From Betaproteobacteria bacterium (GTDB lineage Bacteria > Pseudomonadota > Gammaproteobacteria > Burkholderiales > Rhodocyclaceae): a stretch of 64,000 nt of DNA. The notes beneath the pieces are model-generated. The model had not been told where the DNA came from, did no database searches, and saw nothing but the letters and a program-made list of their open reading frames with translations. The stretch is from the NCBI GenBank assembly GCA_012026885.1, contig VEPL01000032.1, positions 32,335-96,334 on the forward strand, written 5' to 3'. Of this stretch, positions 7,859-19,913 are shown in pieces (within the stretch, counting starts at the first letter, position 1; every line of letters starts with the position of its first letter). Made by a program: the position numbers and the translations under genes.

Positions 7859-8671
7859 CTATTTTTTCGGTGCCGGCTTCGCAGCGGCCTTGGCGGCTGG
7901 CTTCGCGGCAGCGGCCGGCTGGGCAACAGGCTTGGCTGCCGGCTTCGCCGCAGGCTTGGCCACGACCTTCTTCGCTGCAGGCTTGGCGGCGGGTTTGGCA
8001 ACTGCCTTCTTTGCGGGCACCGGCTTCGCCGCAGGCTTGGCAACTGCCTTCTTCGCGGCCGGCTTGGCTGCCGGCTTGGACGCTGCCGGCTTGACGGGCG
8101 CAGGCTTCTTGGCTGCGGGCTTCTTGGCCGCTGCCTTGGCAGGCTTCTTCGCCGCCGCCTTGGCGGCCTTCGCCGCACGGCCCTGCAGGGCCTTTTCGAC
8201 TGCCGCGCGCACCTTGCCGAGTCCCTGGGCGTGTTTGAGGCCTTCGATGATGTCCTTGCGCAGCGCCTCGAACTGGGCAACGTTGCCTTCGTGAGTCTTC
8301 TTCAGGTCGGCCAGGCGCGCCTCGAACTGGGCGACGGCCTCCCGCGCCTTGGCAACCGCCTTGGCACGCCCCTCGGTAACCGCTGCCTCGAGCTTGGCAC
8401 GCGCGACAGCCAGTTGCTCCTGGCCCTTGGCACGCTGCTTCTCGAGGTCGGCGAGCGCTTTCGCGGCCTGGTCCTGGGCGGCGCGCCAGCGCTTCTCGAA
8501 TTCGTCGAGTACGGCCTGGCTCAATGTCAGGAGGTCATGCAACGGCGAAGCGGCTGCAGCGGCCTTGCGCGCGCGCGGGGCTGCCTTCTTGGCGGCGGGT
8601 GCCTTCTTTGCAGCAGGTGCTGCCTTTTTCGCGGGAGTGCTCTTCTTTGCAGCGGTAAGCTTCGTTGCCAT
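7859..8671 (-). CDS. Histone H1-like / phasin-like Lys-Ala-rich protein
   Basis: A 270-residue, very basic protein. Residues 1-43 are a Lys/Ala/Pro tail, residues ~45-165 form a charged helical coiled coil resembling phasins (HDLLTLSQAVLDEFEKRW; EAVAQFEARLADLKK), and residues ~168-270 are tandem KPAAKPAAKK-type repeats like eukaryotic H1 and Pseudomonas AlgP. The start ATG at 8671 is preceded by a perfect AAGGAGG, suggesting strong translation. It may bind DNA through its tails, polyhydroxyalkanoate granules through its core, or both (PHA granule-nucleoid tethering is known for PhaM/PhaF-type proteins). The repeats make the length prone to change. It is monocistronic. Confidence 0.8.
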   Translation of the reverse strand: MATKLTAAKKSTPAKKAAPAAKKAPAAKKAAPRARKAAAAASPLHDLLTLSQAVLDEFEKRWRAAQDQAAKALADLEKQRAKGQEQLAVARAKLEAAVTEGRAKAVAKAREAVAQFEARLADLKKTHEGNVAQFEALRKDIIEGLKHAQGLGKVRAAVEKALQGRAAKAAKAAAKKPAKAAAKKPAAKKPAPVKPAASKPAAKPAAKKAVAKPAAKPVPAKKAVAKPAAKPAAKKVVAKPAAKPAAKPVAQPAAAAKPAAKAAAKPAPKK

Positions 8672-8753
8672 GACTTGCCTCCTTGTTGATGAATTGTGAC
8701 GACATGGTAATTCAAACGCCGCGCGCAATGCACTGTTCCGCCGACGATTTTCG

Positions 8754-10394
8754 TCAAACTGTTGCATAAATGCCGGCATCCGCCCGACGCCGTCCCGGCC
8801 TGATGAGTTCGAGCACGCGTTCCGCCGCCGCCACGCCGCGATACTGCGCCTCCTCGAACAGCGAAAAGCCGGACAGGTCGGCATGCGCCAGCGCGACGCG
8901 CGGATGGCTGAATCCGGCCAGTTTCTCGCGTTGACCGTGGAAGAGGGCACCCGGGACCGGACGCCGCATGGCGTGACCGTTGCGGAATACGTCGAGGCGG
9001 GTCGTCAACCGCCGGATGTCGGGATGCACGCGCTCCAGTTCGGCGAGAATCGCCTCCCCCCACGCTGCGCGCGGCGTATCGAGCAGGAGGCGGCGGCCGG
9101 TGCCGGGCGCCATGTCAGCCAGCGCCCGGTAATAGGTGAACACGGTTCCGGGAAGCCGGCGGCGGAGGAGCTGGTGGGTCGCGCTCACGTAGCCGAGGCC
9201 GGGACCGTCGTAAAGGACATTGTCCCAGGCGGCCGGAGCGCCATGGCGCTCCTCGGGGAAATCCGAAAGGTGCAGGTTGGCGGTGAGCCAGGGCGCGTAG
9301 TCGCCGTCCGCTGCCGCTGCGGCGAGGGCAGCCGGCGCCTGCGGCCAGACCACCGGCAACAGGAAGGCGGGCGCCGCCCAGATCACGGCCCGCGCCTCGA
9401 TGCGCAGCGGCTGCCCGGCGACGACTGCCGACACGGTCAACGCCGACTTGCCTTCCTCGATCCGCCAGACCGGCGCGTCGGTCAGGATGCGCCCTTCGGC
9501 GTGGCGGGCGAGTGCCCGTACCAGCCAGGCATTGCCGTCCGGCGCGGTGAGCACGGTATCGGCCGCGGCATGCAGGGCCTCGCCGTCGCGACAGGCGAAG
9601 TAGTGCAGGCCGGCCCACGCCGAGGTCTGCGTGTAGTCGGTGCCATAGTCATCGCGGCAGGCATAGTTGGCCAGCCAGTGCAGCGTCGGCGCGCTGAAGC
9701 CGTTGTCGGCCAGCCAGCGCGCGAACGGGACGCGGTCGAGGGCCAGCCACTCGGGATCGCGGCTCGACAGCACCATTGGCAGCGCGAACACGCGCCGTCC
9801 GTCACGCCCGCGCCGGTGCTTGAGCTCCTCCATGCGCTCGTGGAAGCGATGCTGCTGCGCGCGCTCGCCGGCCGCGACCCCGCGCTGCGGCAGCAGTCCC
9901 TCGTCCCACAGGCCGTTGCGGAACACCCGTTCCTGCGGCGTCGCACACAGGTAGCGCTCGTCGTAGCGCGGCTTCGTTGCCCCGGCATCGCCGTGCAGCA
10001 CCCCGGCCTCGGCGAGCAGCTCGCGCACGAGGACCGCCTGCGGACCGGGAAGCGGCAGGTAGTGGGCGCCCCAGGGATAGGCGACGAGGGGCGACTGGCC
10101 GGCCCGCGAATTGCCGCCCGCTTCGCTTTCCATTTCGAGCACGAGGAAGTCGTCGACCGCGGCGAGCGCCAACTGCCGCGCCGCGGCGAGGCCAGAAACG
10201 CCGGCGCCAACAATTACGACACCGGTGCGGCGCAGGCTGCCGCCGGCGGGAAAATCGCCGCTGCGCAGGCGGTGGCCGAGGTCGACACGGGTGCCAAGCA
10301 ACTCGCCCGGCGGCAAGGGCGGTGCACCGGCAGGCATACAGCCGCCGAGTGCCGCGGCGCCGGCACCGATCAGGAAGCTGCGCCGGCTGGTCAA
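8754..10394 (-). CDS. Tat-exported FAD-dependent amine oxidase-like lipoprotein
   Basis: A 546-residue flavoprotein. From the TTG at 10394 the N-terminus has a twin-arginine motif (SRRSFLIG, Arg4-Arg5) followed by a hydrophobic stretch and a lipobox ending LGGC (Cys19), so it should be exported folded by Tat and lipidated. The Rossmann FAD site VVIVGAGVSGLAAARQLA lies at ~59-76, followed by LEMESEAGGNS, as in flavin-containing amine oxidases and phytoene desaturase-like proteins. The C-terminal flavin region reads ALAHADLSGFSLFEEAQYRG. The start lies five bases after the ftsX stop, so it is probably the last gene of the ftsY-E-X unit. The substrate is unknown. Confidence 0.82.
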   Translation of the reverse strand: MTSRRSFLIGAGAAALGGCMPAGAPPLPPGELLGTRVDLGHRLRSGDFPAGGSLRRTGVVIVGAGVSGLAAARQLALAAVDDFLVLEMESEAGGNSRAGQSPLVAYPWGAHYLPLPGPQAVLVRELLAEAGVLHGDAGATKPRYDERYLCATPQERVFRNGLWDEGLLPQRGVAAGERAQQHRFHERMEELKHRRGRDGRRVFALPMVLSSRDPEWLALDRVPFARWLADNGFSAPTLHWLANYACRDDYGTDYTQTSAWAGLHYFACRDGEALHAAADTVLTAPDGNAWLVRALARHAEGRILTDAPVWRIEEGKSALTVSAVVAGQPLRIEARAVIWAAPAFLLPVVWPQAPAALAAAAADGDYAPWLTANLHLSDFPEERHGAPAAWDNVLYDGPGLGYVSATHQLLRRRLPGTVFTYYRALADMAPGTGRRLLLDTPRAAWGEAILAELERVHPDIRRLTTRLDVFRNGHAMRRPVPGALFHGQREKLAGFSHPRVALAHADLSGFSLFEEAQYRGVAAAERVLELIRPGRRRADAGIYATV

Positions 10395-10399
10395 GACGC

Positions 10400-11299
10400 C
10401 TAGTCGATCCGGCGCAGCGACAGGCCCACCGAGAGCCGCGCGCCGATCCAGCCGAGCAGCGCACCGGCGCCGGCCAGCGCGGCCACGACCCCGCCGTCCG
10501 GCCCGGGCAGGGCGAAGCTGCCGCCATAGAGCGCCGCGAGCTCCCCGGCCGGCCCGCGCAGCAGGGCGACGATGCCGGCGGCGAAGGCCGCTCCGAGCAG
10601 GCCGCCGAGCGCCCCCTGCAAGGTGCCGTAGTAGTAGAAAGGCCGCCGGATGAAGGCGTCGGTGGCGCCGATCATGCGCGCCACCTCGATCTCGGCGGCC
10701 TGCGCCATGACCTGCAGGCGGATGATGTTGAAGGTCGCCGCCACCAGCCCGACGGAAAAGATGCCGGCCAGCACCCAGAGGGCGAGGCGGCCGAGGCGCA
10801 GGAAGGCGTCGAGGCGCTTGACCCAGGCCGAATCGAGCTGGACGTGAGCGACTTTCGGCCAGCCGGCGAGCTCCTTCCGGAGCACCTCGAGCGCTTCCGG
10901 CGCGGCGTTCGCCGGCTCGACGACGAAGGCGTCGGGCAGCGGATTGCGCGGCAGGGCGGCGACGATTTCGGCCATGCCCTCGCTGGCCTGCAATCGTTTC
11001 AGGGCATCCTCCTTGGGCACGAAGCGCCAAGCATCCGGGGCGGCGCGGCGCAATCGTCCCTCGATTTCCGCCACCTCCTTGCGGCTGGCGTCGACCGCCA
11101 TGAACACGCTGATCTGCGGGCTGCCCGAGACGTTGCGGCTGACCTCGCCGAGGCCCGAGAGGAGGACATAGCCGGTCGCCGGCAGGGTCAGCGCGATGCC
11201 GATGACGAGAAGCGAGAGCAGCGTCACGAAAGGCGTCTGCAGCAGGCGGCGCAAGGCGCGCCCGAGCGCGGCGCGATGCTGGTGCAACCAGGCCGTCAT
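10400..11299 (-). CDS. ftsX: Cell division ABC transporter permease FtsX
   Basis: A 299-residue membrane subunit of FtsEX, which couples cytoplasmic ATP hydrolysis by FtsE to activation of periplasmic peptidoglycan hydrolases at the septum. One transmembrane segment near residues 20-42 ([20 protein letters not shown]) is followed by the ~120-residue periplasmic loop and three C-terminal segments typical of the FtsX fold. The order ftsY-ftsE-ftsX is conserved, and the ATG overlaps the ftsE stop by four bases. Confidence 0.95.
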   Translation of the reverse strand: MTAWLHQHRAALGRALRRLLQTPFVTLLSLLVIGIALTLPATGYVLLSGLGEVSRNVSGSPQISVFMAVDASRKEVAEIEGRLRRAAPDAWRFVPKEDALKRLQASEGMAEIVAALPRNPLPDAFVVEPANAAPEALEVLRKELAGWPKVAHVQLDSAWVKRLDAFLRLGRLALWVLAGIFSVGLVAATFNIIRLQVMAQAAEIEVARMIGATDAFIRRPFYYYGTLQGALGGLLGAAFAAGIVALLRGPAGELAALYGGSFALPGPDGGVVAALAGAGALLGWIGARLSVGLSLRRID

Positions 11300-11949
11300 G
11301 CGGCCAGCCTCCCGTGATCGAGGACCAGCAGTTGCGGCCGGTAACGCTCGATGCGACGCGGCTCGTGGGTGGCGAGGATGACGGTCACGCCGACCCGGTT
11401 GAACTCGGCAAAGAGCTCGAGGACCTCGTCCGCCGAATCGGCATCGAGATTGCCGGTCGGCTCGTCGGCGACCAGCAGGGCCGGCCGGTTGACCACGGCG
11501 CGCGCGATGGCCAGCCGTTGCTGCTCGCCGCCGGACAGGGCGACCGGCATCGCCTTGGCACGGGCGAGGAGCCCGACCTTGTCGAGCGCCGCCTGCGCCC
11601 GCCGCACCGACTCGCGCCGGCCGAGGCCGGTGATCTGCAGCGGCAGCAGGACGTTGTCGAGGGCATTGCGATCGAACAGCAGCTTCTGGTCCTGGAAGAC
11701 CATGCCGATGTGCCGGCGCACATAAGGGATTACGCTGCGCCGCAGCGCAGCGAGGTTCTGTCCGTTGACCACGAGGCTGCCCGCGGTCGGCCGCTCGATC
11801 GAAGCGACGAGCTTGATCAGCGTGGTCTTGCCGGCCCCCGAATGACCGGTGATAAAGACCATGCGGCCGGCCTCGATGGTGAAACTGACGCCCGCCAGCG
11901 CCTCGAAGCCGCCCGGGTAGCGTTTGCCGAGATCGCTCGCGACGATCAT
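11296..11949 (-). CDS. ftsE: Cell division ATP-binding protein FtsE
   Basis: A 217-residue ABC ATPase that pairs with FtsX. Walker A is GHSGAGKTT (35-43), the signature LSGGEQQR, Walker [13 protein letters not shown] and the switch His in ATHEPRR. The ATG overlaps the ftsY stop (ATGA), and ftsX follows with the same type of overlap, so the three are translationally coupled. Length and motif spacing match E. coli FtsE. Confidence 0.96.
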   Translation of the reverse strand: MIVASDLGKRYPGGFEALAGVSFTIEAGRMVFITGHSGAGKTTLIKLVASIERPTAGSLVVNGQNLAALRRSVIPYVRRHIGMVFQDQKLLFDRNALDNVLLPLQITGLGRRESVRRAQAALDKVGLLARAKAMPVALSGGEQQRLAIARAVVNRPALLVADEPTGNLDADSADEVLELFAEFNRVGVTVILATHEPRRIERYRPQLLVLDHGRLAA

Positions 11950-12917
11950 TCGAACAGCGCGTCGACGAAATCCCGGGCGACGAAGGGGCGCAGGTCGTCG
12001 ATCTGCTCGCCGACGCCGATGAAGCGGATCGGCTTCGGGCACTGCCGGGCGATCGCCGCGACGACGCCGCCCTTGGCCGTGCCATCGAGCTTGGTGACGA
12101 CCAGCCCGGTCACTTCGATCGCCTTGTCGAAGGCGCGTACCTGCTGCAGGGCGTTCTGGCCGATGTTGGCGTCGAGCACCAGCAGGGTTTCGTGCGGGCC
12201 GCTCGGATCGATCTTCTTGATCACGCGGCGCACCTTGGCGATTTCGTCCATGAGGTGCAGCTGGGTCGGCAGCCGGCCGGCCGTGTCGGCAAGCACGATG
12301 TCGATGCCGCGCGCTGTCGCGGCGGCGATGGCGTCGTAGATGACCGCCGCCGGATCGCCCGATTCCTGGGCGATGACCGTGACGTTGTTGCGTTCGCCCC
12401 AGGTCTGCAGCTGCTCGCGGGCGGCAGCGCGGAAGGTGTCGCCGGCCGCCAGCAGCACGCTCTTGCCCTGTGCCTGGAAATACTTGGCGAGCTTGCCGAT
12501 CGAGGTTGTCTTGCCGGCCCCGTTGACCCCGGCGATCATGATCACGAACGGCTTGTGCCCGCCGATCGCGAGCGGCGCCTCGAGCGGCTGCAGCAACACG
12601 AGCAGGGCATCGGCGAGTGCCCGCTCGATCGCCGCCGGCGTCTCCAGCTTGTCGCGCTTGGCTGCCTTCTTCAGCTCGTCGAGCAGGTAGGTGGTCGCCT
12701 CGATGCCGACATCGCTGGTCAGCAGCAGGGTTTCCAGCTCCTCAAGGAGTTCGTCGTCGACCTTGCCGCGCGCGAACACCGACTTGAGGCGCCCGCCCCA
12801 CTGCGCGCGGGTGCGCGCCAGCCCGCGCGCCACACGCTCGCGCCAGGAAGGCGCGGCCGGCGCTTCCACGCTGGCAGGAACGGACGGGTCGCTGCCTTTT
12901 TTCAGGAAACTGAACAT
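11946..12917 (-). CDS. ftsY: Signal recognition particle receptor FtsY
   Basis: A 323-residue SRP-type GTPase that docks SRP-ribosome complexes at the membrane. The NG domain shows GVNGAGKTT (G1), DTAGRL (G3), [10 protein letters not shown] (G4) and the [14 protein letters not shown] tail. The N-terminal A region is only ~50 residues and lacks the long acidic stretch of E. coli FtsY (497 residues), as in several betaproteobacteria. It heads the ftsY-E-X-oxidoreductase unit and is divergent from the M16 peptidase genes. Confidence 0.96.
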   Translation of the reverse strand: MFSFLKKGSDPSVPASVEAPAAPSWRERVARGLARTRAQWGGRLKSVFARGKVDDELLEELETLLLTSDVGIEATTYLLDELKKAAKRDKLETPAAIERALADALLVLLQPLEAPLAIGGHKPFVIMIAGVNGAGKTTSIGKLAKYFQAQGKSVLLAAGDTFRAAAREQLQTWGERNNVTVIAQESGDPAAVIYDAIAAATARGIDIVLADTAGRLPTQLHLMDEIAKVRRVIKKIDPSGPHETLLVLDANIGQNALQQVRAFDKAIEVTGLVVTKLDGTAKGGVVAAIARQCPKPIRFIGVGEQIDDLRPFVARDFVDALFE

Positions 12918-12940
12918 CGGGATTGGGGTCTCAGGCCGTA

Positions 12941-12969
12941 CTGACAGGCGGGTGGCAAGCCGTTAAGAT
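12941..12969 (+). promoter_or_regulatory. Predicted sigma70 promoter of the M16-rsmD-coaD unit
   Basis: The -35 CTGACA (12941-12946) and -10 TAAGAT (12964-12969) are separated by exactly 17 bases, 59 bp upstream of the first M16 ATG, in the divergent gap with ftsY. The -35 matches the consensus in five of six positions and the -10 in four of six. Confidence 0.55.
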
Positions 12970-13027
12970 GCCGCCCGGATCGAATCAAAAACCAGCGTGC
13001 GATTCTAGCAGAAAGCCCCTCCCCGCC

Positions 13028-14386
13028 ATGCGCTTCAGACACCTGCTCCCTCTCCTGCTGGCCCCGGCCCTCGCGCTGCCGGCCGCCGCCAACCCGTTCG
13101 AAACGACGCTGAAGAACGGCCTGCGCGTCATCGTCAAGGAAGACCGCCGCGCGCCGACCGCCGTGCAGATGGTCTGGTACCGCATCGGCAGCATGGACGA
13201 GGTGGATGGCACCTCGGGCGTCGCCCACGTCCTCGAGCACATGATGTTCAAGGGCACCCCGACGGTCGGCCCGGGCGAGTTCAACAAGCGCGTCGCCGCC
13301 GCCGGCGGGCGCGACAACGCCTTCACCAGCCGCGACTACACCGCCTATTTCCAGCAGGTGCCCAAGGAAAAGCTGCCCGAGATGATGCAGCTGGAGGCCG
13401 ACCGCATGCGCCACCTGAATGTCGAGGAAAAGGAATTCGCGCAGGAGATCAAGGTCGTCATGGAAGAGCGCCGCATGCGCACCGATGACAACCCGCAGTC
13501 GCGCCTGTTCGAGCAGATGAACGCGGTCGCCTTCCAGGCCCACCCGTACCGGCGTCCGATCATCGGCTGGATGAGCGATCTCGAAGCGATGACGGCAGCC
13601 GATGCGAAGGCGTGGTACGACGCCTGGTACGTCCCCAACAACGCCTACGTCGTCATTTCCGGCGACGTCGACCACAAGGCGGTCTTCACGCTCGCCGAGG
13701 AATACTACGGGTCGCTCGCGGGACGCCCGTTGCCGGTGCGCAAGCCGCAGGACGAGCCGCAACAGGACGGCACGCGCCGCGTCACGGTCAAGGCGCCGGC
13801 CGAGCTGCCGGTCCTGATCATGGCGTGGAAGGCGCCGGCGCTGCGCGACGTCGAGCGCGACCGCGATCCCTACGCCCTCGAGATGCTCGGCGCCGTGCTC
13901 GACGGCCACGATGCCGCCCGCTTCAACAAGAAGCTTGTGCGCGAAGACAAGATCGCGCTGTCGGTGGATTACGGCTACGACGGCACCGCGCGCGGGCCGG
14001 GCATGATCATCCTCTCGGGCACGCCGGCGGAAGGCCGTACGGTCGCCGACCTGGAAGCTGCGCTGCGCGCCGAGATCGCCCGTGTTGCCCAGGACGGCGT
14101 CAGCGAGCCGGAACTCAAGCGGGCACGCGCGCAACTGGTCGCCCAGCAGGTGTTCAAGCTCGACTCGATGTTCGGCCAGGCGATGGAAATCGGCCAGGCC
14201 GAGTCGGCCGGCCTCTCCTACCGCCAGCTCGACCGCATGCTCGAGAAACTGCAACAGGTCACCGCCGCCGACCTCCAGGCCGCAGCCCGCAAGTATTTCA
14301 TCGACGACACCCTGACCGTCGGCGTCCTCGACCCGCAGCCGCTCGACGGCAAGCCGCGCCGCGCGGCCGCTGCCACCCGCCACTGA
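13028..14386 (+). CDS. M16 family zinc metallopeptidase (active subunit type)
   Basis: A 452-residue insulinase/pitrilysin-family protein. Residues 1-21 are a cleavable signal peptide (LLLAPALALPAAA), so it is periplasmic. The inverted zinc motif HXXEH is HVLEH at 67-71, with the third ligand in the downstream EER segment near residue 147. The size is that of the half-length M16B peptidases that pair with a second, catalytically silent subunit, here the next gene nine bases away. Such pairs probably degrade periplasmic peptides or misfolded proteins; the substrate is not known. Confidence 0.92.
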   Translation: MRFRHLLPLLLAPALALPAAANPFETTLKNGLRVIVKEDRRAPTAVQMVWYRIGSMDEVDGTSGVAHVLEHMMFKGTPTVGPGEFNKRVAAAGGRDNAFTSRDYTAYFQQVPKEKLPEMMQLEADRMRHLNVEEKEFAQEIKVVMEERRMRTDDNPQSRLFEQMNAVAFQAHPYRRPIIGWMSDLEAMTAADAKAWYDAWYVPNNAYVVISGDVDHKAVFTLAEEYYGSLAGRPLPVRKPQDEPQQDGTRRVTVKAPAELPVLIMAWKAPALRDVERDRDPYALEMLGAVLDGHDAARFNKKLVREDKIALSVDYGYDGTARGPGMIILSGTPAEGRTVADLEAALRAEIARVAQDGVSEPELKRARAQLVAQQVFKLDSMFGQAMEIGQAESAGLSYRQLDRMLEKLQQVTAADLQAAARKYFIDDTLTVGVLDPQPLDGKPRRAAAATRH

Positions 14387-14395
14387 GAAAAGCCC

Positions 14396-16992
<2,597 letters not shown>

Positions 16993-17012
16993 GCGCAGCG
17001 GCAGCCTGAAGC

Positions 17013-17042
17013 AAAAAACCCGCGGAATCCGCGGGTTTTTTG
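17013..17042. terminator. Bidirectional intrinsic terminator, ferredoxin / dynamin-like gene
   Basis: A perfect stem AACCCGCGG/CCGCGGGTT with a three-base loop is flanked by an A run on one side and a T run on the other. It can therefore terminate both the plus-strand ferredoxin and the minus-strand GTPase, which converge here. Confidence 0.88.
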
Positions 17043-17064
17043 TTGTCGACTGCAACAGTCCCGT

Positions 17065-19011
17065 TCAGGCTCGGCGCAGGCGCGCCTCGTCGGGCAGCAG
17101 CAGGTCGCGGATGCGGTCGACGACACCCTCGAGCGACTGGATCTGCTCGAGCATCTCCTTCTCGACGCCCTCGAGCTCGTTGATGCGGTCCTCGAGCGTA
17201 TCGGTCGCCTGGTGAATGCGCTTGATGCTCTCGAGGCGGCGCTTCAGCTGGATCTGGTGCTCGCGCACCTGCGTCTCCATCGGTGCCATGATGGCGCGCA
17301 ACCAGGTCTCGGCGTCGCGGTTGGCGCGTTCGAAGGCGCGGCGCACCAGAACGGCGACCTCCTCGAAGAACTTCTGCGTGATGTTGTGCTTGTCGGTCGT
17401 CAGCAGGCTGCGCATGCTGTTCAGGTGGCTGTTGCACCACGCCTCGAGGCGGTCGAGCTCCTTCTCGTAGCGCAGCAGCGAGAAGGTGGCGGGCGAACCG
17501 AGCTTGAGGCCATGCTCGACCGCGAATTTCTTGTACACCGCGTCCATCATGCTGGTGATTTCGGTGATCTCGCCGCCCGAACGGGCGAGCGCCTCGCGCG
17601 AGCGCTTGAAGAACAGCGCCATCGAATCGGACAGGCTCTTGGAGAAGCTCGCATCGAGCATCGCCGTGCGCGTTTCCTGCGTCAGTTCGCGCAACGCGTC
17701 GAGGCCGAGGTGGCCGAACAGGTTGTTGGTCAGGGTCGAAAAGACGCTGCGCACCGCGTAATAGCGCTGCAGGCCGGACTCGAACTCCTCCTTCTCGGCA
17801 CGCACCTTGCCCATCATGTAGGTGACCACGCCCTTGTTCTTGCCCCGCAACTCGGTCAACTCGTCGAGCTGCTCGCGCAGGCCGGCGAGACGCGACTCGA
17901 GCAGGCCGCGCACGCGCCGGCTGACCTCGCCGAATTCGCTCTCGGTGTTGTCGCGCACGATGTCCTGCTTGGCCGGGATCAGCTCGCCGGACAGGGCGGC
18001 TTCGAGCAAAGGCAGGCGGCTGCGCTCGAGCAGCACGGCATCGCCGTTGATCTTGGCGACCAGCCCCTTCTGCGCCGAAACCGGGAAGACCTGGCGCTCG
18101 GACAGCCCGAGGACGCCGGCACAGGAACTCACCTGGCGGCGGATCTCGCTGTCGATCTCGGCTTCGGACTTGAGCTCGTCCCATTGGCCGTCGATCTTGT
18201 TGAGGACGACGACGCGCCCGCGCCGGGCGGCGCCGCCATCGCCGATATGGTCCCTCCAGATGCTCAGGTCGGACTGGGTGACGCCGGTATCGGCGGCCAG
18301 GATAAACAGCACCGCATGCGCATTGGGCAGGAGCGACAGGGTCAGTTCGGGCTCGGTACCGATGGCGTTGAGGCCGGGGGTATCGAGGATGACCAGGCCC
18401 TGCTTCAGCAACGGGTGCGGGAAATTGATGACGGCGTGCCGCCAGCGCGGAATCTCGACCAGGCCGTCGTCGCCGGTGGGATAGAAGGCATCGTTGTGGG
18501 TGCCGGCATCGAAACCGAGCCGGCGCGCTTCGTCGGGAACGACGCGGATCATTTCGCTGACGTGGCGCAGGCCTTCCTGCATCGCCTCGGTCGAACCGAC
18601 ATCGAGCGGTATCACCGTCCATTCTTCCGGATAGCGCTTGTACTCGCTGATGCTGCCGTTCGATCCGCGCGTCGTGATGGGCAGCAGTTCGATGCGCGGC
18701 GGCCGCTCCGGGTCGAAGAGCAGTTCGGTCGGGCACATCGTCGTGCGTCCCGCCGACGAAGGCAGGACGCGCGTACCGTAGTCGGCGAAGAAGATGGCGT
18801 TGATCAGTTCCGACTTGCCGCGCGAGAACTCGGCGACGAAGGCGACGTTGAGGCGGTCCTCGCGCAGGCGTTCGAGCAGTTGGGTCAGGCGCAGGTCGGT
18901 CTGCGCGTCGGAAAGGTCGTTTTGCCCAAGCCACTGGTGGAAGTCCCCCACGGCGTCGGACAGGCTCGAACGCCATTCGCTGTAGGCGGCAAACTGCTGG
19001 GCAAGGGTCAT
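17065..19011 (-). CDS. Dynamin-family GTPase
   Basis: A 648-residue large GTPase. G1 is AEFSRGKS (60-67), where Ala replaces the usual first Gly; G2 is likely the Thr in GRTTMCPTE; G3 is LDTPGLN; G4 is VLNKIDG. The remaining ~350 residues are helical with long charged coiled coils (ending ~580-640), as in bacterial dynamin-like proteins that bind and remodel membranes. No clear membrane-spanning segment is seen. It is a single gene, convergent with the ferredoxin at a shared terminator and followed upstream by mutM on the same strand. Its role is not established; membrane stress protection is a possibility known from other bacterial dynamins. Confidence 0.85.
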   Translation of the reverse strand: MTLAQQFAAYSEWRSSLSDAVGDFHQWLGQNDLSDAQTDLRLTQLLERLREDRLNVAFVAEFSRGKSELINAIFFADYGTRVLPSSAGRTTMCPTELLFDPERPPRIELLPITTRGSNGSISEYKRYPEEWTVIPLDVGSTEAMQEGLRHVSEMIRVVPDEARRLGFDAGTHNDAFYPTGDDGLVEIPRWRHAVINFPHPLLKQGLVILDTPGLNAIGTEPELTLSLLPNAHAVLFILAADTGVTQSDLSIWRDHIGDGGAARRGRVVVLNKIDGQWDELKSEAEIDSEIRRQVSSCAGVLGLSERQVFPVSAQKGLVAKINGDAVLLERSRLPLLEAALSGELIPAKQDIVRDNTESEFGEVSRRVRGLLESRLAGLREQLDELTELRGKNKGVVTYMMGKVRAEKEEFESGLQRYYAVRSVFSTLTNNLFGHLGLDALRELTQETRTAMLDASFSKSLSDSMALFFKRSREALARSGGEITEITSMMDAVYKKFAVEHGLKLGSPATFSLLRYEKELDRLEAWCNSHLNSMRSLLTTDKHNITQKFFEEVAVLVRRAFERANRDAETWLRAIMAPMETQVREHQIQLKRRLESIKRIHQATDTLEDRINELEGVEKEMLEQIQSLEGVVDRIRDLLLPDEARLRRA

Positions 19012-19085
19012 GGCGGCACGACAGGACGTAGACCCGCGGAATGTATCACGGAATCAGGGACCTGGCCCTGCCGGCCGGGTGTCGC

Positions 19086-19910
19086 CTAATGCTGGCAGGC
19101 CGGGCACCAGTAGGTCGAGCGGCCGCCCTGGCGAACCTGACGGACAGTGCCGGCACAGCGCACGCAGGGCAGGCCGGCACGGTCATACACCGCGCAATCG
19201 ACCTGGAAACAGCCGGCGCCGCCATCGCTATGCACGTAGTCGCGGATGCTGCTGCCGCCCGCGGCGATGGCGTCGGAGAGGGTCTGCCGGATCGCCGGAA
19301 CCAGTGCTTCACAGCGGGCGCGGCCGATGCGACCGGCTGCGCGCAGCGGCGAAATGCCGGCCCGGAACAGGCTCTCCGAGGCATAGATGTTGCCGATCCC
19401 GACCACCAGGTGGCTGTCCATCAGCAGCGGCTTGACCGGGGCCGCACGGCCACGCGTCGCCGCATAGAGCCAGTCGCCGGTAAAGGCGTCGGACAGCGGC
19501 TCGATCCCGAGCACGGCGAGCAACGGATGCTCCGGCGCGCCGGCGGCCTGCCAGAGGACGACGCCGAAGCGGCGGGGATCGGAAAAGCGCAGGACCTGGC
19601 GCGCGAAGCTGAGGTCGACGTGGTCGTGGCGCTGTGCCGGTGTTCCGGAGGGTACGAAGCGGAGGTTGCCGGACATGCCGAGGTGGATGATCAGCGTGCC
19701 GTCGCCCGCCCCGCCGCGACATTCGAACAACAGATACTTGCCGCGCCGGTTTACCGCTGCGACGCGTGTACCTGCCAGGCGGCGGTCGAGGTCGGGCGGC
19801 ACCGGCAGGCGCAGCCTCGGCGTGCGCACCGTGGCCCCGAGCAACACCGCTCCCTCGACCTCGGGCAGCAGGCCGCGCCTGCAAACCTCGACCTCCGGCA
19901 ATTCGGGCAT
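19086..19910 (-). CDS. mutM: Formamidopyrimidine-DNA glycosylase (Fpg)
   Basis: A 274-residue bifunctional glycosylase/AP lyase that removes 8-oxoguanine and formamidopyrimidines. After Met removal, the N-terminal Pro of PELPEVE is the catalytic nucleophile. Other Fpg hallmarks are HLGMSG, DPRRFG and GIGNIYASE. The C-terminal zinc finger (CVRC...CPAC) is complete. It is divergent from the TPR gene, as is usual in betaproteobacteria. A MutT-like domain (1136) elsewhere in the window serves the same oxidised-guanine defence. Confidence 0.97.
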   Translation of the reverse strand: MPELPEVEVCRRGLLPEVEGAVLLGATVRTPRLRLPVPPDLDRRLAGTRVAAVNRRGKYLLFECRGGAGDGTLIIHLGMSGNLRFVPSGTPAQRHDHVDLSFARQVLRFSDPRRFGVVLWQAAGAPEHPLLAVLGIEPLSDAFTGDWLYAATRGRAAPVKPLLMDSHLVVGIGNIYASESLFRAGISPLRAAGRIGRARCEALVPAIRQTLSDAIAAGGSSIRDYVHSDGGAGCFQVDCAVYDRAGLPCVRCAGTVRQVRQGGRSTYWCPACQH

Positions 19911-19913
19911 CGC

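Noticed and set aside
7890..8130. Regular short repeats that could suggest a CRISPR or satellite array
   Set aside because: The units are codon-multiple repeats within a single reading frame, encoding KPAAKPAAKK-type tails of the histone-like protein. There are no unique spacers.
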